A stretch of DNA of 64,000 nucleotides, from NCBI RefSeq assembly GCF_003628755.1, contig NZ_CP029256.1, positions 391,585 through 455,584 on the forward strand, read 5' to 3'. Each line of letters opens with the position of its first letter. Positions within the stretch are counted from its first letter, which is position 1. This document shows positions 44,566-52,747 of the stretch, one piece after another. The translations under genes and the position numbers were made by a program. The DNA comes from Christensenella minuta (GTDB taxonomy: Bacteria; Bacillota; Clostridia; Christensenellales; Christensenellaceae). The notes beneath the pieces are model-generated. The model was not told the DNA's origin. It did no database searches and saw only the letters and a program-made list of their open reading frames with translations.

Positions 44566-45432
44566 ATGGAAAACAGAAAGATGAATGAAACAAAGCGACA
44601 GGAGATGAAGGCATTTTCCAGGCAGATCCGTATAGAGCTTCTGAAAATGCTGAAATGGAGGAGATACGGGCACCTGGGCGGCGCGATGTCCATCGTGGAG
44701 CTGCTCTCGGCACTGTATAAGGACCAGCTGAAGCATGACAGCGGAGACCCGAAGAACGATGGCCGCGACTATTTGGTGCTGTCCAAGGGACATTCGGCGG
44801 CATCGCTTTATTGCGCGCTGATGTTGGAGGGATATTTTGAGCGGGACATGCTGTATACGATGAATGAAGGCGGGACAAGCCTGCCTTCCCATCCGGATCG
44901 GCTGAAAACGCCGGGGATCGATGTGACGACGGGTTCGCTCGGACAGGGGACCTCTATCGCCGCCGGGATCGGTATGGCGCTAAAAATGCAGGGAAGGCGA
45001 CAGCAATATGTTTACCTGGTAGCGGGCGACGGCGAGCTAAATGAAGGGCAATGCTGGGAAGCGTTCCAGTTTATAGCGCACTATCGGCTGGATAACGTGA
45101 TCGTGATTATCGATGAAAATAAAAAACAACTGGACGGATATACCGAAGAAATTATTGCTCCGCAGGATATTGTGAAGAAGATGCAGGCGTTTGGCTTTAC
45201 GGCCGATCGTGTTTGCGGAAACGACGAAGAGAAAATATCGCTGGCGATCAGCGCATGCAAAAAACGCAAGGGGCAGGCGTCCTGTATTGTACTGGATACG
45301 GTGAAAGGACAGGGCGTGGACTTTTTTGCAAAAATGCAGGATAACCATTCCGTGAAATTTAACGAGACGGTGGATAGCGAGGCGGACAAAGCAATTTCAG
45401 AGCTGGAACGGCAGCTTGCGGAAGGGAGATAA
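44566..45432 (+). CDS. Transketolase N-terminal subunit
   Basis: This 288-residue protein is the thiamine-diphosphate-binding half of a split transketolase. It has LSKGHSAASLYCALML, TTGSLGQGTSIAAGIGMAL and the cofactor motif GDGELNEGQCWEA running to IDENKKQLDG. With the C-terminal subunit it would transfer a two-carbon ketol unit. The start is uncertain: ATG 44566 or ATG 44581 (MNETKR), each with only a weak ribosome site. Split transketolases in sugar clusters often have dedicated substrates; apulose-4-phosphate transketolase is one known case. Confidence 0.93.
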   Translation: MENRKMNETKRQEMKAFSRQIRIELLKMLKWRRYGHLGGAMSIVELLSALYKDQLKHDSGDPKNDGRDYLVLSKGHSAASLYCALMLEGYFERDMLYTMNEGGTSLPSHPDRLKTPGIDVTTGSLGQGTSIAAGIGMALKMQGRRQQYVYLVAGDGELNEGQCWEAFQFIAHYRLDNVIVIIDENKKQLDGYTEEIIAPQDIVKKMQAFGFTADRVCGNDEEKISLAISACKKRKGQASCIVLDTVKGQGVDFFAKMQDNHSVKFNETVDSEADKAISELERQLAEGR

Positions 45433-45439
45433 GCAAATA

Positions 45440-46405
45440 ATGTGGAAAATGATATCGGGCCAGTCCCCGGCGGAAGGAGAAATGGGCGCGGCCTTTGCAA
45501 ATGCGCTGGTAAAAATAATGAATACGAACCGCCGCATAGTGGCGATGGACGCGGACCTTGCGGATGCTTCCAGGTTTTCGATCATCAAAAAGAAAGTGCC
45601 GGGACAATTCATTGAGATGGGAATCGCGGAGGCCAATATGATCGGGGTCGCGGCGGGCATGTCGATACGAGGCTTTATTCCCTTTGTACATTCCTTCGCG
45701 CCCTTTGTGACAAGGCGCGTCATGGATCAGGTGTTTATGGCGGGAGCGTATTCCCACAACACGGTCAATATTTATGGATCCGACCCGGGTGTGTGCGCAG
45801 CGGCGAACGGGGGCACGCATTCCTCCTACGAAGACGTAGCACTTTTTCGCTCGATCCCTGAGGCGATGATCTTTGATCCGGCCGATACCGTACAGCTTGA
45901 GTGGCTGGTGGACCGGTTGGCGGAAATGAAAGGAGTTCATTACATCAGGGCGAACCGTAAGGGAGTACCGCAGATTTATGAGACGGGCTCTACCTTTGAG
46001 ATTGGAAAAGGCAATATACTCGTCAATGGCACGGAAGCGGTTATTTTCACAGCCGGGATTTTATTGCGGGATGCGCTCGACGCGGCAAAGATGCTTGGAG
46101 AGAAAGGAATTTCTGTGGCTGTAGTTGACCTATTTACAATAAAGCCTCTGGACGTTCCGCTGGTACGGAACTGCGTCGAGGGCAAAAAACTGGCCGTGAC
46201 TTTTGAAAACCACAGTATTTACGGCGGACTCGGAAGCGCTGTAGCCGAGGTGATGGCGGAATGCGCACAAGCGGTCCCGCTAAGGCGCATCGGTGTACAG
46301 GATCGCTTTGGGCAGGTTGGCCCGGTGGAATACTTGAAGGAAACATTCGGCCTGACGGCAAAACATTTGGAACGGGAAATAGAACAGGCGCTCCGGCAGA
46401 GGTGA
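45440..46405 (+). CDS. Transketolase C-terminal subunit
   Basis: This 321-residue protein is the pyrimidine-binding and C-terminal half of the split transketolase. It has AFANALVKIMNTNRRIVAMDADLADASRF, EMGIAEANMIGVAAGMSIRGFIPF (catalytic Glu) and the transketolase C-terminal domain from about residue 195 (LVNGTEAVIFTAGILL, VAVVDLFTIKPLD, FENHSIYGGLGSAVAEVM). GAAGGGAG lies about 10 bp before ATG 45440. It is directly coupled to the N-terminal subunit. Confidence 0.94.
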   Translation: MWKMISGQSPAEGEMGAAFANALVKIMNTNRRIVAMDADLADASRFSIIKKKVPGQFIEMGIAEANMIGVAAGMSIRGFIPFVHSFAPFVTRRVMDQVFMAGAYSHNTVNIYGSDPGVCAAANGGTHSSYEDVALFRSIPEAMIFDPADTVQLEWLVDRLAEMKGVHYIRANRKGVPQIYETGSTFEIGKGNILVNGTEAVIFTAGILLRDALDAAKMLGEKGISVAVVDLFTIKPLDVPLVRNCVEGKKLAVTFENHSIYGGLGSAVAEVMAECAQAVPLRRIGVQDRFGQVGPVEYLKETFGLTAKHLEREIEQALRQR

Positions 46406-46449
46406 ACCGGGGAGAGCCGAGGAAAGGAGAGGCCGGAGAATACCGGCGG

Positions 46450-47589
46450 ATGCATATGGGAAGAGTAGAAAGTACGACAAGAGGTTGGTGCTCGGCGGGA
46501 AGATATATCCAGGGACCGGGAGAGTTTGATAATATTTTTTGCTATACGGGGAAATTCGGCCACCGTGTTTTGGCGGTTGTGGACCAGTTTTTTTATGTGG
46601 AAATGTCCAGGAAACTGAAAGAACTGGCAGGCAGGGGCGGCAGCAGTGTGGAAACGCTGATTTTTGACAGTGAAGTAACGGAGGAATTGATCGGGGAGTA
46701 TGCGGAAAAGGCCCGAAGGTTGGAGCCGGATGTAATCGTGGCGGTCGGCGGAGGAAAAACGATCGACGTTGCCAAAGGAGTGGCATATAAAACGAAAAAA
46801 CCCGTTATTATCGTTCCTACGATCGCTTCGACGGATGCCCCGGCAAGCGCGCTCTCGGTTATTTACGAGGCAAACGGGAAACATAAAGGGGAATGGTTTT
46901 ATGATGTCAGCCCGGCGGTCCTGATCGTAGACAGCAAAATCATTGTGGATGCGCCGGTGAGGTTCCTGGTCTCCGGGATGGGGGATGCGCTAGCAACCCT
47001 GTTTGAGGCGGAAGCAAATTGGAATTCCGACAGTCCGAATCTTGTCTATCATAATGAAGGCGGTTTCCGAGCTACCTGCGCAGGCAAAGCGATCGCCCGG
47101 GAATGCCTTGCGGTCATCATGGAATATGGAATAAGCGCGAAAATCGCAGTGGAAAACCACGTGGTGAATGAGGCGCTGGAAAATGTGATCGAGGCAAATG
47201 TACTGCTGAGCGGAATCGGATTTGAAAACAACGCGACAGCGGGCGCGCATTCCGTTGCGGACGGACTTACTGCACTGCCGGAAGGCGCAAAGACGATGCA
47301 TGGGGAAAAGGTAGCGTTCGGCACTCTGTGCCAGCTTGTTATGGAAAACCGCGATCCAGAGATGATTGATGGGATTTATCGCTTTTGTGCATCGGTGGGC
47401 CTGCCCATAACCTTAAAAGATCTGGCCGTGGAAGCAAATAGGCAGAACATAACAGCGATTGCGGAAAATTCTATGCATTCCTGCTGGCAGAACGAGCCGT
47501 TCAAGGTGACAGAAGAGATGGTAGAAACCGCGATTATTATGGCCGATGCACTGGGAAAACGCTTCTATGAAAAAGGGAGCATTTGCTGA
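46450..47589 (+). CDS. Glycerol-dehydrogenase-like iron/zinc alcohol dehydrogenase
   Basis: This protein of about 379 residues belongs to the GldA branch of the iron-containing alcohol dehydrogenases. It has VAVGGGKTIDVAKGVAY (NAD binding), PTIASTDAPASALSVIY and metal ligands in GMGDALATLFEA (Asp), AGAHSVADGL (His) and MHGEKVAFG (His). GldA interconverts glycerol and dihydroxyacetone, and relatives act on other polyols. Here it may reduce a short keto-sugar released by transketolase. ATG 46450 and ATG 46456 are equally plausible starts. Confidence 0.88.
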   Translation: MHMGRVESTTRGWCSAGRYIQGPGEFDNIFCYTGKFGHRVLAVVDQFFYVEMSRKLKELAGRGGSSVETLIFDSEVTEELIGEYAEKARRLEPDVIVAVGGGKTIDVAKGVAYKTKKPVIIVPTIASTDAPASALSVIYEANGKHKGEWFYDVSPAVLIVDSKIIVDAPVRFLVSGMGDALATLFEAEANWNSDSPNLVYHNEGGFRATCAGKAIARECLAVIMEYGISAKIAVENHVVNEALENVIEANVLLSGIGFENNATAGAHSVADGLTALPEGAKTMHGEKVAFGTLCQLVMENRDPEMIDGIYRFCASVGLPITLKDLAVEANRQNITAIAENSMHSCWQNEPFKVTEEMVETAIIMADALGKRFYEKGSIC

Positions 47590-47622
47590 TTTGCACGTTT
47601 TATAGTAGAAAGGAAGAAGAAG

Positions 47623-48300
47623 ATGGAGAGAAACGAAATGGAACTGAACCCGCGGGCAATTGCAGCATATATCGATCACACGGTTTTAAAACCGCAGGCT
47701 TCGCTTGCGGAAGTGAAAAAGATATGCGAGGAGGCGAAAGAATTCCGTTTTGCAAGCGTATGCGTAAATCCGTGCTATATCCGCTATGCGGCGGAGCAAC
47801 TGGAAGGAAGCGGCGTCACGCCCTGCTGCGTGATCGGTTTTCCTCTGGGGGCGTGCACGCCTGAGGCCAAGGCGTTTGAGGCGGCCGATGCCGTAAAAAA
47901 CGGCGCTAGGGAAGTGGATATGGTGATTAACGTAGGAGCAATCAAATCGGACGACTGGAATCTGGTGGAGCGCGATATAGCCGGAGTTGTCGACGCCGTG
48001 CGAGGAAAAGCAATCGTAAAGGTCATTTTGGAGACATGCCTGCTGACGGATGAGGAAAAGAAGCGTGCGTGCGATGCGAGCAAAACGGCGGGTGCGCATT
48101 TTGTAAAAACGTCCACCGGGTTTTCAACGGGAGGAGCGACGGAGGAAGACGTTCGCCTGATGAGGGAGGCCGTAGGCCCGGACATAGGGGTAAAGGCTTC
48201 CGGAGGCATAAAGACTTACGGGGATGCGGTCCGTATGATCCGTGCCGGCGCAAATAGGCTGGGCACGAGCTCGGGCGCGGCGATCGCCAAAGGGAAATAA
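47623..48300 (+). CDS. deoC: Deoxyribose-phosphate aldolase
   Basis: DeoC (225 aa) cleaves 2-deoxyribose 5-phosphate to glyceraldehyde 3-phosphate and acetaldehyde. The class I aldolase residues are visible: Asp in [11 protein letters not shown], the Schiff-base Lys in [12 protein letters not shown] and the second Lys in [17 protein letters not shown] precedes the ATG. Its presence in this operon means either that the island also degrades deoxysugars or that the aldolase acts on a related phosphorylated intermediate. Confidence 0.96.
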   Translation: MERNEMELNPRAIAAYIDHTVLKPQASLAEVKKICEEAKEFRFASVCVNPCYIRYAAEQLEGSGVTPCCVIGFPLGACTPEAKAFEAADAVKNGAREVDMVINVGAIKSDDWNLVERDIAGVVDAVRGKAIVKVILETCLLTDEEKKRACDASKTAGAHFVKTSTGFSTGGATEEDVRLMREAVGPDIGVKASGGIKTYGDAVRMIRAGANRLGTSSGAAIAKGK

Positions 48301-48343
48301 ACGGGCACGGCCTGAAAATGTCTGTAAATAAAGAGGTGCGAAT

Positions 48344-49855
48344 ATGGCGGTGATATTGGGGATCGATCTTGGGACCCAAAGTGCAAAAGCGATTCTTTTG
48401 GATTCTGAAAAGGGGACGGTTGCAGTTGCGGGGAAGGATTACGACGTGATGGTGCCTGCGGCAAATTTTGCCGAGGAAGATACAGGCCAGTGGTGGGAAG
48501 CGGTAAAATGTATTCTGGCGGTATTGAAGGAAAAAGCCCCGGCGGAATTCGCGGCGGTCGCATGTATAGGGATCACGGGACAGATGCATGGCGTTGTGGC
48601 GCTCGATAAACAATGTGAGGCGGTTATGCCGCCAATTATTTGGGTAGACCAGCGGTCTAAAAAGCAGGTGGAAGAAATTTACCGGAAAGTGGACAGGGAA
48701 GACATTGTTTCCCATATCCATAACCGTATTTTTACCGGTTTTGCATTTCCGTCCCTGCTGTGGATAAAGCAAGAGCGCCCAAAGCTCTATGCAAAAATAG
48801 ATAAGATATGCAGCCCCAAGGATTATATTCGGCTGAAGCTTACCGGAGAACTGGCCTGTGAGGTGACGGATGCCTCTGCGACGACCCTGTTTGATCTGCC
48901 GTCGCGCAATTGGTATTACGAAATGACAGACCTGTTTGATATAGATAGGCATATCTTTCCGGAATGTTATGAATCCATCGAAATAGCGGGAAGCGTGACG
49001 CAGTCTGCCGCCCGTGAAACAGGGCTTAAAAAGGGAATCCCGGTGATCTATGGATCGGGGGACCAAAGCGCGCTGATTATAGGAAACGGTGTTTATAAGG
49101 AAGGACTGATGGTCGCCAATATTGGTACGGGCGCCACCATGGCGACCTGTTCGGCAAGCGACATCTATGACCGGGAACTCCGCATCCATACGTTTTGCAA
49201 TGCCATTGAAAAATCTTATGCCGTATTCGGGGCGATTCTCGGCGGCGGGATCTCAATGCACTGGTTGCGGGACAATGTTTTGAAGGCCAAGGATTATCCC
49301 GAAATGACAGGGCTGGCCGAAGAAACGGAAGCGGGAAGCGAGGGACTGTTTTTCCTGCCCTATCTCGGCGGGGAACGTACACCGCATATGAACCCGGATG
49401 CGGAAGGAATGTTTTTTGGGCTGAAGCTGAAGCACGATACGCGTCATCTGGTGCGTTCCGTGATGGAAGGCGTTGTGTATGCGATGAAAGATTGCCTTAC
49501 GGTCCTGGAGGAAGTGGGGGTCAGGACAGACCGGATCATTGCTTCGGGCGGTGGGGCAAAGAGCGCGCTTTGGCTGCAAATGCAGGCGGATATTTTTGAA
49601 AAGGAAATCTCCGTGACCAGCGCGCAGGAACAGGCGGCGCTCGGGATTGGGCTTCTGGCGGGGATTGGTACGGGAATCTATAAAGATGCGGAAGAGGCCT
49701 GCCGGACAGCGATAAAGTTTGAAGACAGGAAGTATGTGCCGAACAAAAACAATCTTGAAATATATCGCGGTGGATATCAGACTTTCCGTGCTCTATACCG
49801 GGCCAATGAAGGGATTATGAACCATGTGGCGGAAGTATGGAGCGGCAGGGACTGA
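48344..49855 (+). CDS. Xylulokinase-like FGGY kinase 2
   Basis: This 503-residue FGGY kinase has VILGIDLGTQSAKAILLDSE, the xylulokinase-like GITGQMHGVVALD and IWVDQRSKKQVEE, GSGDQSALIIGNGV and LFFLPYLGGERTPHMNPDA. IASGGGAKSALWLQMQADIF completes the ATP site. These features place it nearer to XylB than kinase 1. It probably phosphorylates the ketose made by the zinc dehydrogenase, giving the substrate of the split transketolase. The actual substrate may be xylulose or another ketose. Confidence 0.9.
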   Translation: MAVILGIDLGTQSAKAILLDSEKGTVAVAGKDYDVMVPAANFAEEDTGQWWEAVKCILAVLKEKAPAEFAAVACIGITGQMHGVVALDKQCEAVMPPIIWVDQRSKKQVEEIYRKVDREDIVSHIHNRIFTGFAFPSLLWIKQERPKLYAKIDKICSPKDYIRLKLTGELACEVTDASATTLFDLPSRNWYYEMTDLFDIDRHIFPECYESIEIAGSVTQSAARETGLKKGIPVIYGSGDQSALIIGNGVYKEGLMVANIGTGATMATCSASDIYDRELRIHTFCNAIEKSYAVFGAILGGGISMHWLRDNVLKAKDYPEMTGLAEETEAGSEGLFFLPYLGGERTPHMNPDAEGMFFGLKLKHDTRHLVRSVMEGVVYAMKDCLTVLEEVGVRTDRIIASGGGAKSALWLQMQADIFEKEISVTSAQEQAALGIGLLAGIGTGIYKDAEEACRTAIKFEDRKYVPNKNNLEIYRGGYQTFRALYRANEGIMNHVAEVWSGRD

Positions 49856-49881
49856 ATAAAAAAGCGGAGAAAGGAAATAAA

Positions 49882-50334
49882 ATGAAGCTTTTAATACAGG
49901 ATTGGAAAGATGGATTGATCGACGGTGTGGAAGTGCAGATGATAAACGAGGTCCGGCCGACGGGAGATTATTTTGACTGGCGGCCGTCGGATATCGTGAC
50001 GAAATTCGCGACGAACGAAATATCAGGCGGGCTTGTCGAAGGAAGGTTCAAGCCGATTGAATACGATGAAGTGGAATACCACATCGACGCGGAGGTATTC
50101 TACTTCGTATCGGGCGAGGGAGTGATGCTGTTCTGCGACCTGCGGGAGGGGGAGGCCGTGCCGGAAAGTTACGTGATGCTGCGCGTGAAGGCGGGGATGC
50201 AAATCAGCGTTTCACCGGGAAAGGCACACTTTGTGCCAATTTCTACCAACAGGAGCGAGCCGGTAAAAGCGGCGGTAGTCTCTCCGAAAATGGAAGCGCT
50301 GATGGTGCCCTTGAAAGAACGGGCGGAAGCGTAA
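49882..50334 (+). CDS. Cupin-fold protein, ureidoglycolate-lyase-like
   Basis: This 150-residue protein has a predicted beta-barrel pattern and a cupin-like core (YHIDAEVFYFVSGEGVMLFCDL, then VKAGMQISVSPGKAHFVPI). The sequence resembles the ureidoglycolate lyase/cupin superfamily, which binds small acids or sugars, but I cannot assign a reaction. The ATG at 49882 has AAAGGAAAT upstream. As the last gene of island 2 it may be a sugar isomerase, epimerase or lactonase accessory. Confidence 0.65.
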   Translation: MKLLIQDWKDGLIDGVEVQMINEVRPTGDYFDWRPSDIVTKFATNEISGGLVEGRFKPIEYDEVEYHIDAEVFYFVSGEGVMLFCDLREGEAVPESYVMLRVKAGMQISVSPGKAHFVPISTNRSEPVKAAVVSPKMEALMVPLKERAEA

Positions 50335-50362
50335 TAAAAGGCAATGGCTCATAGGAAACAAT

Positions 50363-50389
50363 AACCCCCCGGAACGTTCCGGGGGGGTT
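50363..50389. terminator. Palindromic terminator between island 2 and hydrogenase
   Basis: AACCCCCCGGAA and TTCCGGGGGGGTT flank a central CG to make a long G+C-rich palindrome (50363-50389) between convergent genes. The T-run is short on both strands, so termination would rely on the very stable stem. Confidence 0.7.
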
Positions 50390-50399
50390 GTCTGGCAAA

Positions 50400-51839
50400 T
50401 TATTCCTTAATCATACCTAAGATACCAATAGATTCTTTGATCGTGGTTTCCTTGGCTTCGTTTCCGTAAGCATCCACCTGCTTCTTGTCCTTCGGACCGT
50501 GCGTGATGCAGGCCGCACCGCCGATGCAGCCGTCCTGGCATGCCATTCCCTCGATAAAGTTTTCCTGCAGGATACCACGGGAAGCCTTAAGGAGAGCTAC
50601 TTTGCATTCCTCGATGCCGTTGCATACGGCGGGATTGCAGGTAAAATCGTCGTAGCCATGCTCCTTCAGCGCCTGCGCTACCGCGGCAGAGACGCCGCCG
50701 CTGCGCGCAAAAATACGGCCATAATAGGAAGCGTTATCGAGCGGTTCCTCCGGCATCTCATTGAGGTCAATCCAGCGGCTGTCCAAAAGCGCGAGCAACT
50801 CCTCGAAGGTGATGACGCAGTCGATGATGCCGTCCACCTCGGGAAGCTTGTATTCCATCTTCTTCGCGATGCAGGGTCCGATAAAGACGATCTTTGCGTG
50901 CGGATCCATCTTTTTTAAATAAGTGGAAATTTCTTCCATCGGCGAGACGTTATGTGAAATATGCTGCGCAAGGCCGGGGAAGGCGGTTTTGATATAGCGC
51001 ACAAAAGCGGGGCAGCAGGAACTGGTAAGGAATTTCTTTTCGTACAGTTCCTCGGCTTCTTTATAAGCGGTCATGTCTGCACCGAGCGCCGCTTCGACCA
51101 CATTGAAAAAGCCCAGCCGCTTGATTCCGGCGACCATTTGCTCTACCTTGATCCCGCTGAACTGGCTGGAAATGGCGGGAGCGACCACCGCGTATACTTT
51201 ATATTTCGTGTTGTTCTCCGATTCTTTCAGCAGATTGATCGCTTCCAGAATAAAGGAGCGGTCAGAAATCGCGCCAAACGGGCACTGGTAGACGCATGCG
51301 CCGCACGAGATGCACTTTTCATCATGGATATCCGCCTTTTTATCCTCCGTCATAGTGATGGCGCCAACCTTACAGGCGTTTTCACACGGACGGACCATTT
51401 TTGTAATGGCATTATAGGGACAGGCGGAGACACAACGCCCGCATTCAATGCATTTATCGGGATTGATATGTGCCTTGAGGTCAATGATCTCGATCGCGTC
51501 CTTGGGACATACGTTTTTGCACCGGTGCGCAATACACCCGCGGCAGGCTTCCGATACGCGGATACCGTCGACAGGGCATTCGTCGCATGCGATATTCAGC
51601 ACCTCGACGACATTTGGATTATCCGGATCGCCGCCCATAGCGAGCTTGACGCGTTCGTTGATAATAGCACGTTCCTTATAAATGCAGCACCGCATGGTAG
51701 GTTTGGGGCCGGGCATGATTTTTTCGGCGATCTGTAGAAGCCCGCTGTCCAGATTCCCATCCCAGGCGAGCGTCGCGACCTCCTTTAGAACCTTATATTT
51801 GATTTCCTGTACGCTTGTATCAAAAGCTCTGTAATCCAA
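50400..51839 (-). CDS. [FeFe] hydrogenase, group B-like
   Basis: This 479-residue iron-sulfur protein has several ferredoxin-type motifs (CRGCIAHRCKNVCP, CIECGRCVSACP, CISCGACVYQCP) and then an H-cluster domain. The three catalytic motifs read TSCCPAFV, PCIAKKMEY and GMACQDGCIGGAA. They differ from group A enzymes, where these read TSCCPGW and MACPGGCxxGGGQ, and fit the less-studied group B. It should bind the H-cluster and take part in H2 metabolism or sensing. No maturase or partner subunit is adjacent. It begins at TTG 51839 with GAGGAGAGG upstream. Confidence 0.88.
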   Translation of the reverse strand: MDYRAFDTSVQEIKYKVLKEVATLAWDGNLDSGLLQIAEKIMPGPKPTMRCCIYKERAIINERVKLAMGGDPDNPNVVEVLNIACDECPVDGIRVSEACRGCIAHRCKNVCPKDAIEIIDLKAHINPDKCIECGRCVSACPYNAITKMVRPCENACKVGAITMTEDKKADIHDEKCISCGACVYQCPFGAISDRSFILEAINLLKESENNTKYKVYAVVAPAISSQFSGIKVEQMVAGIKRLGFFNVVEAALGADMTAYKEAEELYEKKFLTSSCCPAFVRYIKTAFPGLAQHISHNVSPMEEISTYLKKMDPHAKIVFIGPCIAKKMEYKLPEVDGIIDCVITFEELLALLDSRWIDLNEMPEEPLDNASYYGRIFARSGGVSAAVAQALKEHGYDDFTCNPAVCNGIEECKVALLKASRGILQENFIEGMACQDGCIGGAACITHGPKDKKQVDAYGNEAKETTIKESIGILGMIKE

Positions 51840-51875
51840 GTGATCCTCTCCTCGTTCTTCATTGTTTACCTTCTT

Positions 51876-51904
51876 ACTATAAAGGTTTCAAAATCCGCTG
51901 TCAA
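51876..51904 (-). promoter_or_regulatory. Hydrogenase gene promoter
   Basis: On the minus strand TTGACA (51904-51899), a 17-bp spacer and TATAGT (51881-51876), 36 bp before the TTG start. Confidence 0.8.
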
Positions 51905-52022
51905 TGCGTGCGGGAGCAAGTTAATCCAGTATTTTTGCGGGCGCGGAAAAAACGGTTTTCGCGACAAACTAAAACCATATGAATTATTGCCTCGCGCGCG
52001 TGAAACAGACGGGCGCGGAAGT

Positions 52023-52054
52023 AAAAAGCCGCATGTTTTCATGCAGCTTTTATT
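52023..52054 (-). terminator. Terminator of the 159-residue protein gene
   Basis: AAAAGCCGCATG (52024-52035) and CATGCAGCTTTT (52040-52051) pair around TTTT with one mismatch. It lies 20 bp after the stop codon of the minus-strand gene and separates it from the hydrogenase gene. Confidence 0.75.
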
Positions 52055-52074
52055 ACCTGGCCAGCCCCGGCGCA

Positions 52075-52554
52075 TCAGTAGCCCATATCTTTCAGGAGAC
52101 GGGACAGTACGGAGAGGCGTTCGCCTAGAAGCTCGCTGTCGTCCGAAAGCGCCTGCGAGAAGAGCAGGATATCCTCATCGATCTTCTCGTTGTCTGTGCA
52201 GACTTCCATAGTCATCGCATCGCCCTGGATACCCACGCGGTCGAACTGCGGTTTTTCGGGATTGTAAAGCTTTGGGTAGCGGTAGGCGTCCCGGAAGTAT
52301 TTCAGGGTATCGCATACGAAGATCGCAAGGTCCAGCACACGGTGGAGAGGGAGCTCTTCCGACTGGCGGGACCATTTCTGTCCGGTATACCGCCAAATTT
52401 TGGCTGAAATATCCACCTTCCCGCGGTCGTTCCATTGGGCAAGCCCGGCGGAAAGCCCTTGCACGTCCGTCGCGTAGGCGTATTTGCCATCGATCCTAGA
52501 ATAATCTTTTGCCACGATGACAGGTTTATGTTTCAAATTCGTCGGTATTTTCAT
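52075..52554 (-). CDS. Uncharacterised 159-residue protein
   Basis: I do not recognise the family with confidence; it may be one of the recently named DUF families of gut Firmicutes. The protein is soluble, with no signal peptide or membrane segment. It is mixed alpha/beta and rich in Tyr/Trp/Asp in the first half (DYSRIDGKYAYATDVQGLSAG, QWNDRGKVDISAKIWRY), with a helical, acidic second half (DEDILLFSQALSDDSELLGERL). It has a strong promoter and an elaborate palindromic operator, so it is probably induced under a particular condition. It is divergent from the osmolyte importer. Confidence 0.75.
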   Translation of the reverse strand: MKIPTNLKHKPVIVAKDYSRIDGKYAYATDVQGLSAGLAQWNDRGKVDISAKIWRYTGQKWSRQSEELPLHRVLDLAIFVCDTLKYFRDAYRYPKLYNPEKPQFDRVGIQGDAMTMEVCTDNEKIDEDILLFSQALSDDSELLGERLSVLSRLLKDMGY

Positions 52555-52570
52555 AACAATGCTCCTAAAA

Positions 52571-52608
52571 TATTATTAGTAAATTACTAAACTAGTAAAT
52601 TAATAATA
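52571..52608. promoter_or_regulatory. Interlocking palindromic operator
   Basis: A 38-bp A/T-rich site contains three inverted repeats: TTAGTAA-A-TTACTAA (52576-52590), TTACTA-AAC-TAGTAA (52584-52598) and outer arms TATTATTA/TAATAATA (52571-52578, 52601-52608). It lies just downstream of the minus-strand -10 box, so a bound dimeric repressor would block the 159-residue protein gene. Confidence 0.65.
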
Positions 52609-52610
52609 TC

Positions 52611-52639
52611 AGCATACCAAAACGGGATACTTTTGTCAA
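52611..52639 (-). promoter_or_regulatory. Promoter of the 159-residue protein gene
   Basis: On the minus strand TTGACA (52639-52634), a 17-bp spacer and TATGCT (52616-52611). The transcription start would fall at the edge of the palindromic operator. Confidence 0.7.
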
Positions 52640-52685
52640 GGCAAGACGGTTTTTTCTGTTTTTTGGAACTTTTATGGGAATAAAG

Positions 52686-52694
52686 TGGTACAAT
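52686..52694 (+). promoter_or_regulatory. Extended -10 promoter of the osmolyte importer
   Basis: TGG followed by TACAAT (52689-52694) is an extended -10 element. No good -35 is seen at 17 bp, which suits an extended -10 promoter. It lies 53 bp before the permease start. Confidence 0.55.
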
Positions 52695-52747
52695 AAAGCC
52701 AATACTGTTTATTAAAAAACCATCATGCAAATCAGGGAGAAAAATTG

